Assembly (NCBI GenBank): GCA_019843655.1
Contig: JACDQD010000005.1
Location: forward strand, 28,902,954 to 28,966,953
Source: Lethocerus indicus
Taxonomy: Eukaryota; Arthropoda; Insecta; Hemiptera; Belostomatidae
Direction of reading: 5' to 3'
DNA: 64,000 nt
Positions 38,181-49,900 of the stretch are shown one piece after another. Positions within the stretch are counted from its first letter, which is position 1, and every line of letters starts with the position of its first letter. The notes under the pieces are model-generated. The model saw only the letters and a list, made by a program, of their open reading frames with translations. It did no database searches and was not told the DNA's origin. The translations under genes were made by a program, and so were the position numbers.

Positions 38181-40876
38181 CAACGCCCGGTCAGAGCGAA
38201 GAAAGAGCAAAAAAGAATATTACCAATACAAAAGGTTCAAATTACGGTCGGATAAACCCGACCGAAAAAATTATCACGCAATGTAAACCGAGATGCGCGT
38301 ACGGTTTTTTCCCCCCGTCTGATTGTGATCTCTGGTATCGATCCAAAATATTTTTCCATATTTGAAGCTGCCGCGATTCATTTCATTTCATTATTTTTTT
38401 TGGTATTTATACACGGCGCGGACTTAAATACAAACCACCGAGTGATCTTATCTAATCGTTCGGATTCTGCAGGTGGAGCTGGTTCGGCTTTAGTATGGGG
38501 CCGGAATTAAAAAGATATTACGGTTGTGGTAGGGGGCCCAAGTTTGTAATCGAAGGTTAATCTTACGAGGAATTAAAGCCCATCGCGGAAGATACGTGGA
38601 TGTTGACCGGGAATGGTGCGCCGGTCGGGAGGAGGATTCGAATTTAATAATGTTAATTGTGGATCCGTCCCGGGATAGATTATGGGCCGGTATTTTCAAA
38701 AGCCGTTCACCCGAAAGGCCGCCGTAAGTAATTGCCCGAAACTCCCGGGAGCGTAATTACAAATAAATATTTAGGTTCCTGAAAAAAAAAATAAAAGTCC
38801 CGAACCGCGGGAAATACGAAACGATTAATTGTAATTTATTATTAGTTTATTTTGTTTCATTAATCCAAATATTTCCGTGGCCCGCCGCTCTGACCGTGTG
38901 TGTGTGTGAGGACGGAATAAAGCCAGGACTTTATGGGCCCGACGGGCCGTTAATGAGTGCGGGGCCTCGGCCCGGACTTTAATGAGTTACACGAAAATTA
39001 TACCGGCCGAACAGGCGGTAAATAGCCACCATCTTCCCAGCCTAGGCCGAAAGAATTTAAATTATTTTTCCGGCCCTAGCAGGTTGGTGCCGACCGAACA
39101 AACGTTTACAGACAGTGGGATGATTCAAAATCACGTCCATAAAGAGAATCGGTTATTCGCAACAAGGAGATTGTAGAAAAAGAGAGATTACGATCAAAAT
39201 GAAATGGGGAGACTTCGAGCTAGAATATACGGCTCTATACGAATTTCGTTTTGCGGCTTGGTTCAGAGGATATTCGAAATCTGGAATCAGGTTTGGCCCG
39301 CTCAAATTTTAATTGCGATAAGGCACCACTGACAATATTCAAGTGTAGTACACTACTCCGTGAAGACAGTCGGAAAAGTCGACGAGAAAACGAACATTGC
39401 GCAGAATACTTGTGCAGCGGAAGGTGTAGCAATCGGTAAACTGAGTATACTTCATAGGAAGGAGCGTGTATAATGAAAGCGCGGATTAAGAGCGGAGTGA
39501 ACTGGAGGCGGATTGAGAGAGGCGCGGACGTGTAATGGGACATGTTAAGGGGAACAGGAGGATTGGAGCCGGTCCAAACAACACCCCAAGACCGGACTTG
39601 TGTACTTACCAGCACACAAGCCCTACCCCCCTACCCACACCTGTTACATTTCTTCATTAACCTTTCAATAACTCTATAATCGCGATCCATTCTTAACACA
39701 AACTCTGAAACAGTTTCCAGAGAAAAATTCACCGCTCTAATTTTCCAGAATAGCTCCGCCTAGCTCTAATTAACTAGTATCTGACATTATTAATTCGTGT
39801 ATTATTCGCGAAATACAATTTTCCTTCCAGTATAAGGCAAGTGGGTCCAAAATCAAGACCTCGCTTGTATTCCAAGCACTGGGCGTAGGCTTTTTCCGAG
39901 CCGGGGAAACTTCTGCCGGATTAAGTTCTGGCTAAGCCCGAGGCACAAAACCCGAATTATTTTTTTTTTACTATTCCCCAGTTTTAAATTTATTGTCGGC
40001 TCCCATTCTTTCCGACTCCATAACTTCCGGGCAAAGTTTTTATTACTTTCCCCGGTTAGGACCCGGGGATTTTCGGCATCGGTGAAAAACGCGAGGAGTC
40101 GGCCCGGGTGAGTATCGATCCGCTCGCACGCAGATTCTCTCTCAGTTCGGCGCTCCCCCGAAGTCGGGGAAACGTCCCCCCCCCCTCTTTCTTTAACAGT
40201 TTTTAATGCCGACGTCGCCCTCCCCTCCACCACCCCCGCACTTCTAGGCCCCGGGGCCGCAGCCCCAATATGGCGAAAGCCTCTCATCAGCCGAGCGCGC
40301 ACACACACACAGGGGAAGGTTTTTTTTTATACCGAGGGTTGAGATGACGTGGGGTGAGACGCGAGCAAAAGAGTCACGACCCCTCGCTGCTCTAAAGAAA
40401 ATCTATAATGTAATGTGGATGGTGGGGGGGGAGGGTTGGAGGGGGTGGCGATATGCGAAAACGCAGCAGCATTCCCTTCGATAATATAAACTCGGATACC
40501 GGTTAATTTTAAGGAACTCCTGTTGAAATATATCATTAACCCAGTGCGCTTCCGTAGTAATAAATTGCAAAAATTCGTTGTAAGAGGATATAAACTACGA
40601 GAGTTCAAGGATGTGTTGTCGATTAGGACGTAATAACTATTATTGAAATCCTTACAGCGGTTCTAAATATGAATATATTATTCTATCACTCGCAGCTCTT
40701 CGAGCCATCTTTAATTCTCTAATTTATTAGCGGGGATCGCTCGGAAATTATTCTATATGTGTCTTCAACACGGGACGCCACGTTTTAATAACGAACGGAC
40801 GATTTACTCCTTTGAAATTTGGAACAATTTTTAGAAAGCGGATGGCCGTTAATAATTTGGACGGACGGGCGGGATC

Positions 40877-40902
40877 GATCCCGAAAGGCCCGGGTCGGGA
40901 TC
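40877..40902. other. Inverted repeat GATCCCGA / TCGGGATC
   Basis: Perfect 8-bp arms around a 10-base spacer (AAGGCCCGGG). Confidence 0.6.
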
Positions 40903-41666
40903 AATTATGTAATTAATGACGAGAGGATTATGCATAAATAATTGTCGTTTCCAATCAAAAAGGCCCAAATTGGGGGCAATTTATCTGCCGGCCCTGTTGT
41001 GGGCCCCCTTGGGCGCATTGCACCGGCCCGGCGATTCTGTTATTATTATAACAGGATTAGGAGGATAACTTCGAGGAAGAACGGGCTCAGGGGCTAGTAA
41101 ATCATGGTTCGAACTGAAAAACCGCCCCGAGAAAACCCACTCCCCGTCCACGACCCGGTATGCCATTAAATTTTCGAAATTGGAGACGCCTTCGGGCCAT
41201 CGGGGAGATTTAACGCTTTTAAAAGTGTCGAACTTTTTTTGTTACTTTATAACAAAAAGAAATTTCAAAAACCATTATTAAAGGATTATTAAAATCGTTA
41301 TTTATATTTTTTTTCTTGTGGGAGTGTAATGTCCAGTGGCCGTGAAGAAACACGCGGCGTAGCTGAAGTGACGTTAAAACGTCAGTTTTAAAATTCCGAA
41401 AATGTAACAGAACGGGCCCCGAGGGCTTTTTTACCATTTAAGTGCAAACATTTGGTGCCGAAGTTGCAATCTTTACTCTTCTCTTACTCGGTAGGTATTA
41501 CCTTTAAAACTGCAGAATCTCAACGTAACTAGCCGAGATAATAAGCTACACGGCGTTTACCAGTAAAATATCCTAAGAATTCAGAGACCTTCCAGCTTCG
41601 GAAAGCTAAATATATCCACTTTCGGATCGGGAAAATTATCCAGGGGCGTAAAAATTCGATCGAAAT

Positions 41667-41880
41667 CTATCTGTATGTAACCCGGGTTCCGTCCGAATAC
41701 TGCCGGAATACTACCGGGCGTAATTGGGATTGGACGTCTTCTAGGGGGGAATAAAAATAGCCGGTCGGGGGACGCGAATCTGCCGCTGGACCGGAGCCAG
41801 GAGGCAGTCCGTCGGGAGGAGGATGAGGAGGAGGAGGAGGAGGAGCATATCCCGCTAATAGAGCCCCATCCTGCATTATC
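41667..41880 (-). CDS. Candidate small coding exon, proline-rich, unidentified
   Basis: On the minus strand a possible acceptor TTGTAG is followed by a frame of about 70 codons starting near an ATG at 41876. It reads MQDGALLAGYAPPPPPPHPP, then a Gly/Pro/Ala stretch, GYFYSPLEDVQSQLRP and SDGTRVTYR before TAG. The last two segments have balanced, protein-like composition. The proline run comes from a GGA repeat on the plus strand. Possible donors (CCCG|GTAGTA, CCGG|GTTACA) leave phase 0, which does not fit the phase 1 terminal exon at 28.49 kb. I do not recognise the peptide; chance is quite possible. Confidence 0.22.
41814..41845. repeat. GGA trinucleotide repeat
   Basis: GGA repeat of about 10 units with one GAT interruption. 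On the minus strand it gives the proline run of the candidate exon at 41.7-41.9 kb. Confidence 0.9.
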
Positions 41881-42623
41881 CTACAAGTCGGTATTTAAGG
41901 ACGGGCTACGCTTAACTTTTATATGACCGCTCTCCTGTTTTTTGTTTTCTGCGCGCGACTCCTCTCGGCTCGTCCTTCCACATATATCATTCCAGGCCGG
42001 TGACATCGCCGGCTAGGTATAATAATCGCAGAGACGATAAACATGTCGGGAATACGGGACGATTTGAACGGCCGTTCGGGGCGGCTAGAAAACTCTACGA
42101 CATCATCAGTTTTAATGACTTTCATGCTCCCTCAGGACGATGACATTATTTTATATAATTGATGAACAATGATGACTTCCGAAATAACATTTGTACGCAT
42201 TTCCCGAATGGAAGAAAATAAAAACAGGTTTGGCGAGTGATCGAAACCGTCTCAAATAATTTATAGCACCGTTTTCTTTTTCTTTAAGTATCGTCTCCGA
42301 CTTCATAAATATGGATATTCGGTCGTCGGGTCGCGTTATTCCTACGAACGAGCGACACTTCGCCGGTCTAACGTGAAACGAATCACTTACGATTCCTGGA
42401 ATGGAATGCTGCCGGATTTTTACCCCCTCCTACCCCCCATCACCCCCCCATCCCATTACCCTGGGTTTTCTAATCGAAGGGAGTGCCTTTTTATTATTAG
42501 CCTCGATGTGTTGACACGGCCGACATTAGCGGCTGATTAACGACCGTCCTGTTTAAGACACGAATTATAAGACAGTATTTTTTTAAAACGAGTCGCGTAC
42601 CGACCCATCCTTGACCGCGCGGT

Positions 42624-42639
42624 GGCCCTTTAAAGGGCC
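42624..42639. other. Perfect palindrome GGCCCTTTAAAGGGCC
   Basis: Sixteen-base perfect palindrome; the outer GGT/ACC bases extend it with one mismatch per side. Confidence 0.7.
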
Positions 42640-43163
42640 CACCACCTAGCCGTAGAAACTACTCCATCCGCTTCCATCTAGGGAGCGGACACCCCGCCAT
42701 CCACAGGACTGAGGTCAATATTAATCTCGCCGGTGATTTACGACCCCTATTGGGAAGTTTAATTGCGTTGAAGCTACATATATACTAAATGGAGGCGGTC
42801 GCGTCGCGATGTCCCTTCCCGGGTCCTAATAAGGACTTCGTTATCAGCGGTCTTTTAATGGCGACAACATTAAATCACAACTCGAGTAATTAATAATTAC
42901 TAAAAGTATACATACACAACACTGAAGAATCTAAATCAATCAAAACCAATTTCAACTAAATTTCTAATTTCAAGTATTCTATTGGTCAATACTGATTACT
43001 GATTCGATTCTACAGCGACAGACCGTATCGGTGTTATGTTACACAATTAACTCAATATCGGTAAATACTTCCCGAATAATACAAATTGTGGCTGTAATAC
43101 TATTACCAACTGGAATGAGCTAATTAAGGTAAATACAGTTTTGTGATTAGTATTTTATTTTAG

Positions 43164-43409
43164 GATAATTTGATTCCCCCCCCCCCGGCTATTTGTTCGG
43201 CGGTGTCGGGGCCCACGGGTCAAATGCGTGAGCCCAGCGCTCAAACTTATTACCAAAGCGGCGTCGATTATCCAGGGGAAAGCGTTGCGGGCGGAGGAGG
43301 ACTGCAAAAAATATACCGGAAAATAATAAGGGAGCTCATTGCGCATGGTGGCGGTGGGGGCGCCGGGAACCGATCGATCGATCGCCCGGACAGCAGGCGG
43401 CTTGCATAA
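43164..43409 (+). CDS. Competing candidate terminal exon on the plus strand
   Basis: After the acceptor TATTTTATTTTAG an 82-codon plus-strand frame (81 residues plus stop) runs to TAA at 43407-43409. It begins DNLIPPPPAICSAV and includes QTYYQSGVDYPGES and LQKIYRKIIRELIAH, then a Gly-rich tail. Composition is protein-like, but no family is recognised, and it overlaps the minus-strand microexon candidate. At most one of the two is likely to be real. Confidence 0.18.
   Translation, partial: DNLIPPPPAICSAVSGPTGQMREPSAQTYYQSGVDYPGESVAGGGGLQKIYRKIIRELIAHGGGGGAGNRSIDRPDSRRLA
43254..43301 (-). CDS. Candidate 48-nt microexon with strong splice sites
   Basis: On the minus strand TATATTTTTTGCAG, a very good acceptor, precedes 48 bases in one open frame (SSSARNAFPWIIDAAL), followed by the donor TTTG|GTAATAAGT. 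The length is a multiple of three. It would lie in the large intron region of the zfh2-like gene on the same strand. The plus strand of the same stretch is also open and also has a good acceptor, so the strand is ambiguous. Not recognised. Confidence 0.22.
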
Positions 43410-46100
43410 CCTAATAAGCTTTGTAATAAATTAAAGCCTCCTAAAGGAAGAGGGAGGTCCGATACACCGAGTCAGAAAAACTCTCACAGGACACTGCGCC
43501 ACTTTTTTTTCCATCAACAATAAATCCTCACTTTATATCGCAGAAAATAATTACTCTCTGGGTAATGTCCGAATATTGTTCAGATTTAAATTTAAAACGG
43601 CGAACTGACTAGTTTTGGTCACCGGCCGAGCTCAATAAGCTAACTCCAAGAATCGTGATGTTTTAGAATTTTCGTGGGATTTATCCTCAGAACTGTCGGC
43701 AATTATCGCCTCTTCCCGGACGCAACTCCGGCCGTTTTATTCTTCAATTAATAATGACGCGGTACGAAGCGTTACGGTTGGGACATAATACAAAAAATGT
43801 TGTGGGGAGGAGGAGGGAGGGTGTTTGTCACGCTTAAAGGTTGCACCCGTCGGTCTCGGCACTCAAAAACTCCCATATTTCCACGGGAATCTCTAATTTC
43901 GAGACGGGAGCTCCCCGACTGAATAGAGAGGGGCCGGGCGGGGAGGGCTTTGCGGCCGTTAATGGCTTTCCTAATTTTCACATTATCTCTGAATTTTCCA
44001 CGGCGACAAACTTTCCACGAAGGGCCCTTTGTTCGCTGCGAACGCTCGCTCCGAGAGAAAATTGTACCCTGGGCTGGGGGTGGGGGTGGTGGAGGATTGA
44101 GAGAAAAAAGTCAGCCGACGGGGACGACGTTGACGCGTTATGGACCCATTAACGACAAACAGTACCTTCTCCTCCTGTACCACTCCAGTCTCCGGGGTTT
44201 CCAAATCCAATTATAATCTGGCGTTCTTCGGGTACAAAGAGAGGGCGAACAGAAGTCTCCTGAATTTCAAAAATATCTGCATAATATTTTCTATACGCAC
44301 AAATGTAGAAAAACCGTGGGGCTGGTATACTTTTATTAACCAAGATTTATATATTTTAAAAGATATATTCTGTACCGAATCTGTGGCAAAAAAATATCTA
44401 AAATAGTTACCGTAATTTTTGTTCCAGGGGGTAGAATGACGAAAGAGTGGTGAGGTAACACCAATGAACGGCGTTAGTTGCTAGTCATAGATTAGCGAAT
44501 CAAGTCTTAGGAGACGTACGAACGGTCAGAGAGAAAGAGACAGAGAAGAAGAGAGTGAGAAAGAGAACAGGGCGATAAGGGTAAAAGATCCAGAAAGGGA
44601 GGTAAAGAAAGGATCGTAATTAGAGAAGGATCATGGTGGATATTACAGGTTGACCGGGAGCATTGTTGTTTCTGACACGTGGTGGCAATCGAAGGACGTT
44701 TAACAATGCTCCAACAATAATGAAGACAATCCGTGATGAATCTCGGTTCTTTTCATCAACTTGTCGCCCCATAGAAATTGTAGATTTTTTCTTCCACAAT
44801 ATCAAAGGACCGAAGAACGTATACAATTCATGGGGCGGACCCGATTTGTCTGTTTTCCTTTTTTTTCTGGTCACGACGGCTTTAACTCGCAGCTGACATT
44901 TTATATAGAATAGGCGTTTCGGAATGACTATTTTTGCGCCTCCGGAGTGAAAACGATATCTGTACTCTCAGACTCCTTTACTTGAAATTTGCAATTGGTC
45001 CCACGCTTCATTTTAAAAGGGAATTAACAAACATTTCATTCGGCGGTTTAATCGCAAAAAACTAAGCCGCCTACGGGCGATAAAACACGGATATTGGCAA
45101 AACCGAAAAAGTTTTCGGGCTAAGGGGAGCGTCCTTTGTGTACTTTTCATTGGTGGGAGAGGGAAGGAAAAATCCATTACTGAGGGTGCAGGAGGGAGGA
45201 TGGGGGGTGGTGGCACGTTTCTTAGGCCGCTAACCCCCTCCGCTGTCTCCCGATATTGAAAATTAAACTCGTCAAAGAATCGACGAGGGTGCCACGAGAG
45301 AGGAGGACTAGGAGGGATATGGGAGGGAGCCAAGGAGGGAGAAACGAAAGACAGAATGGGGGGGGGCGAGCAGCGTTCCTCGCAAAGAAAATAGGCTCAT
45401 TATTCTACGGGCGCCCGCTCAAACCATATTGCGGCTTAATTTACAAAAGGGCGGGGGTAGGTTGGGGAGAAAAAACCATGTCAGCTTTATTATAGATTAT
45501 TAAAAGGCCGGCCATAGTCTGGGTGATGCACTGGCCGGTGAAATTGGAAGGGAAGAGAGTCGGTTCCGCCGAGGCCAATTTTCTGGACGCCGGATTTTAG
45601 TTCCTTTTTTTATTTTTTTTAAGCCGAGCAAATCGCAACCCCCTCCTCCAACAACCCTCGCATTTTCTCCTTTAATTACGTCACCATCCCCCCCCCAACA
45701 ACCGACCCCTCAGACTTTAATTTTTTTCCGCCTTAATCCACCCCTCATCGCTTCCTAAGGCTGTTGGCCTGATGGGCGTTAGCGGCGGTGGTGGTAGCGC
45801 CGGAGGAGGGTTATTTGCATTTCTGCGAAGCTATAAAGGGGGAGGAAGCAACACCTCCGGCATTAAGGAGGCCCTAAATGAGATCTCGGCGATAATTAAT
45901 GACAGGAACTGATTTAGGGAAAGACTGTTATGCAGTAGCCGGTTAACAGTAGCCGTCAAATCGTTTTACCTTCCCAAAAGGAATAACCGTATAATTCGAA
46001 AATGTCTCATTAAACTAAAATGGGAAGAACGGGCCCTACGAAATTTGTTTACAACGAAGTTTAAGAATAATTATTTTATGGAAAATTTGCCCGCATTAAA
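43410..46100. other. Intron-like DNA
   Basis: No supported exon. Several frames of 80-106 codons overlap on both strands without protein-like features. Confidence 0.45.
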
Positions 46101-46102
46101 TA

Positions 46103-46671
46103 TTGGGTTGACAACTAAGTAATTGCGGAATTCACCAACAAGTGGCGTTGTACATATTTTTAAGTACGTCAACATCTTTACACAGATAAGATTCTTTATT
46201 ATTTGGTCCTGAACATCTCTGGTTATCTGGTCTGAAACATTCAGTATCAAAATTACATCGACCAGTTGAACTATCTGTGTGTATACAAAGGTAAAACACG
46301 GTGAACCGAAGTGAGCATTTCCGTCACATTTCGCTTTTTTATTTTCGCAAAGGTGTTAATGCCTGGCAGGCTCGTAAAAAGGACGGCAGTGTCAGTGCTG
46401 GTTCGCAAAATTCCGGCCGGGGGATTTTTCGTTAAAAGATGAGGAGCGCTCCAGATGACGTCCGGCGGAGGCCGATGATGACCAAATAAAGGCCATTATC
46501 GATTCGGATCGCCATAGTTCGGCAAGGGACATTGCAGAGAAGCTGAATGTATCTTATACGTGCATTCAAAACCATCTACGGCTTATCTGTGCAAAGACGT
46601 TGACGTACTTAAAAATATGTACAACGCCACTTGTTCCGGTGAATTCCGCAATTACTTAGTTGTCAACCCAA
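46103..46671 (+). mobile_element. Deleted, non-autonomous mariner element
   Basis: Seen: 569 bp bounded by TA dinucleotides (46101-46102 and 46672-46673), the mariner target duplication. The ends are inverted repeats of about 85 bp starting TTGGGTTGACAACTAAGTAA; they differ by a 2-base indel and a few substitutions. Between them are fragments of the N-terminal part of a mariner transposase on the plus strand: a frame reading SEHFRHISLFYFRKGVNAWQ, then after a frameshift WFAKFRPGDFSLKD, and IIDSDRHSSARDIAEKLNVS from the DNA-binding region. An in-frame stop lies just before RPAEADDDQ. All catalytic sequence is missing. Known: Tc1/mariner elements move by cut-and-paste at TA. The element cannot encode a transposase but could be mobilised in trans. 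The good match between its ends suggests a fairly recent insertion. Confidence 0.9.
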
Positions 46672-46899
46672 TAGATAGACGATTATGTTATGCTACGTGT
46701 GACTGTTTACCGGTACGCTAAACTGAGACGGGTGGTGAGGAGAAAGGTTCAAGAAACCATCAGAAACATTAAATCCAGATATTTAAAATTGGTTCGCGTT
46801 TGAACTAGACCAATATTAAATTTAGCAGGCGCCGTAGTCGCAAAACTAGGCTTATCCTAGTCCCGATAGTTGGCCCACAGGTGGCGGTCAGGTCGCCAA

Positions 46900-46986
46900 T
46901 CGCCACAATTCCTGTTAACCGCTCTCACCCGAACTTGTTCTCAAACCTGGGACCTACGCAGAAACTCAATATTCGCCACAATTCCT
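46900..46986 (+). repeat. Short direct repeat TCGCCACAATTCCT
   Basis: Identical 14-mers at 46900-46913 and 46973-46986, both followed at slightly different distances by CTGTTA. They lie 230 bases past the mariner element. Confidence 0.55.
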
Positions 46987-46989
46987 ATT

Positions 46990-49900
46990 TTCTGTTAGGT
47001 AACATTGGACCGTTTAATGATAGCTTCATACTACAGGAAGAACTAGTATAGTTACATTCGGTTGATACAAATTTAATTTACATAATTCCAATTCGAAGGC
47101 CACTTGGAATTAAACGTTTTGACCCGGATTAAGTTCATAAAGGAAGGGGTCTTAAAAGGAATCCAATATTGCGACCGTTTTCTCCCTTAAGGTTTAATAA
47201 AGAGAACCGCGTACACTTATAATTGAGCTATGACCCCAAAAGTTCCTGATCAACTTTCATATCGGCCACTTCCTAAAGCGCCCGACCGATCTGCACAGGA
47301 AGGGGTTCCAGTATTTCGCCGCTAATTATAGTTATTACAATTAATTATTAATCCGCCGGGGCTTTAATTATACTTTTGCAAAAGTCGTTTCTCGCGAGGT
47401 TTCCCTTTTCCCGGCGGTTTCTCGCTCTCTCGTGAAATCGAACTCGATTCAACGCAATTAGAAAAAGGGAACCGTTTGGCTCCGAATAATGCGGAGTCGT
47501 AATTCCAAATCGTTTCTTCAATGTAAGAACCATTAGGTACGTGACTTTCGGACCGAGAGGCGGGTAAGAGTCCGATTAAATTAATTTGTAAAGAAAGAGG
47601 CGGGAGAGAGATTTTTTTCTCTCTTTCTTTTTATTTCGCCCCGCGTGAAAAACCGCCAAATAATGGCTCATTTTGTGTGAAACCAGTTTACACTCGGAGA
47701 TTGGACGTTTGGCGGACACAATGCAGCTTTCTCTTCTTGAGATAAAGCCTTTCAGTCGGCTAAATTAAACAACGCTCGGCGCCATTAGTGCGTTGGCGCA
47801 ATCGGAGTTACGTAAAATTTCCTCGCCCGGTTCCAGCGGCGTCCGCCGAACCTGGAAAATCTCGAAAGCTCTCCTAGGACGCGCAGGAAGTACAGTATCG
47901 GACAGTATTGAGAGCCTGAAACTTTCACACAATCCCCCCCAGAAGAGAGAATGGGTCTAAAAAGAAATATCGTTTCCGCACAAAACGGTCGGATAATATG
48001 AAAGTGAAATCTATTCAACTCGGCTCGAAAATTTTACGAAGCTGAGATTACAGTGTAAGCCTAAAGAAAGGGAGCGGGGACGAGAGGGGGTGGAGGGATT
48101 TAAACACTTCCTCTGGTTGGGAGGCAAAATATGAGTATGACAGCGGGCCATTAACCGGCCTTCCAATGGAAAGGGAAGAAGGGAAGACGTAGAAAGAGAA
48201 AAGAGGGAAGCGTCGTAAAGAGGCGAGACTAGTCGTAAAACGGAAAACTGGTCATTGTAATTATATACCAATTTACAGCCTGCATTTTCGCTCCGTCCGA
48301 TGGGTAAGGAGAAGGGGAGTAACATAAAAAAATTAACGGCCCAACTTGAAACTTTGTATCCTTCGAAATAATAACCGTCGAGAAGGTTGAGTGTGAAACT
48401 GCTATTGTCCGGTGGCCCGGTCTCTAAACGCCTATAGCTCGTCGATACTTTTTGAAATCGGAAAGCTCCGAAGGTCAGGCAATGCATCCATTCATCAACC
48501 TGAGAGACTATTACCTAGAGATAACGCTATTGGTGGCGATAGTAACGAATAATGGTGTCATTTTATTTATAGCTATTGACAAAATAGATGTGAAATAAAT
48601 GAGCCACTTTTTTAACCTATATTTCCAGCGTTTACATTAAGGATTCGCCCGAAAGATTAAGGGGACAACGTTGGTGATAATGCATTAGCCGCGTTAATCG
48701 GCGTATAATTGCCAAAACGTCCAAGTAACAGGTGGTTTCCCCAATCTTGGAATGCCGGGAGGGTGAAACGCAGATTCCACCGAGACAACCGAGAGGAGGG
48801 TTAGCCGTAAAGTGGTTATTATTCATTAGAGCGATGCCTGGAGGGAGGGGGGCGGTTTTAGTTAATGAACGGTGCCAAGGGGTGGGCCCTGTTTAATTGT
48901 TTTCGGAGCAACAGGTCGGTCACCCCTCACCGGCAAAGTATCTCAATTGCTTAATTATAAAGGCCGGACGGGGTGGCCCACCTCCACGGCCCTAATTAAT
49001 AATCACCAACCACCACCCCCACCCCACCCTACCCCACCAACCATTCATCCCTCATTTCCCTCCCGAGCCTCCCCCAGCTCCTACCCTCTTCTCTTCCACT
49101 TAACCCCTTCATCGCCAATTAACTCCCGTACACTGTTCCCGTAAGGCACGATGGTATGGTAGAACACGCATCATAGGATGTACTCCTGAATATTAAGTGT
49201 TCTTTAATTGCAATCAGAAATAGAGAATAGTATTACTTTGATATTAACTGTGTTTTAACTAAACTGTATCACGAATACATCGTATATAAGAAATCAACGA
49301 ATTAACGGAATATCTGCCATATTTAATATATATAAATATGTAATAGATTTGTGCATACATACAATAAATGGCCCCATAGGGTGTAGTCTAAGTCTCCCAT
49401 GAACATTATACAGAACTTATGAATGTTTGTTAATTGTTAAATATATTAGCATTATCTTATATTCCATTGTACGAACAGCTCGTTGTTACGGAAATCAACA
49501 CTGGAAATGTCGATTCGGGTCCGAAGAGAGGGGAGGGGATGAGAAATTCACGGTGAAAGACTTTAATGGGATTTCAAGGTGGAAATGCTCAGGTTTTCAG
49601 GTGGAATAACGGCCGGACCTCCGTCCCATTTAACAGGAGAGCGGGAGGAGCCGACAATAATTACCCCGAGGTGACACCGGTCGGGGAGGATTCCCACGGT
49701 TCACACCTGGGGCCCATTGTGCCCGGCGGCCATTGTGGCGGCGGTGGGAGGCCGCGGAGAAAGCCGCGCAGGAGGATGCCACGTGGACCGGCCAGGATAA
49801 CGAGCCGAGGGCAGAACGGCGGCCGAAGAAGTACAGAGGACGGAGGAGGAGGACCGGTGTGTGTCTGGAAGAAGGCCACACACGCCCATCTTTTAATTGC

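Larger units (their letters stand above)
28510..41660. other. Intron-like DNA upstream of the zfh2 terminal exon
   Basis: No zinc-finger or homeodomain exon is seen. Composition alternates between AT-rich blocks and GC-rich blocks rich in CCG, TTAATTA and ATTAA words. If the terminal exon belongs to a zfh2 gene, this is transcribed intron on the minus strand. Confidence 0.5.

Noticed and set aside
39853..40308. 151-codon minus-strand frame
   Set aside because: No domain, no splice context and mixed low-complexity composition.
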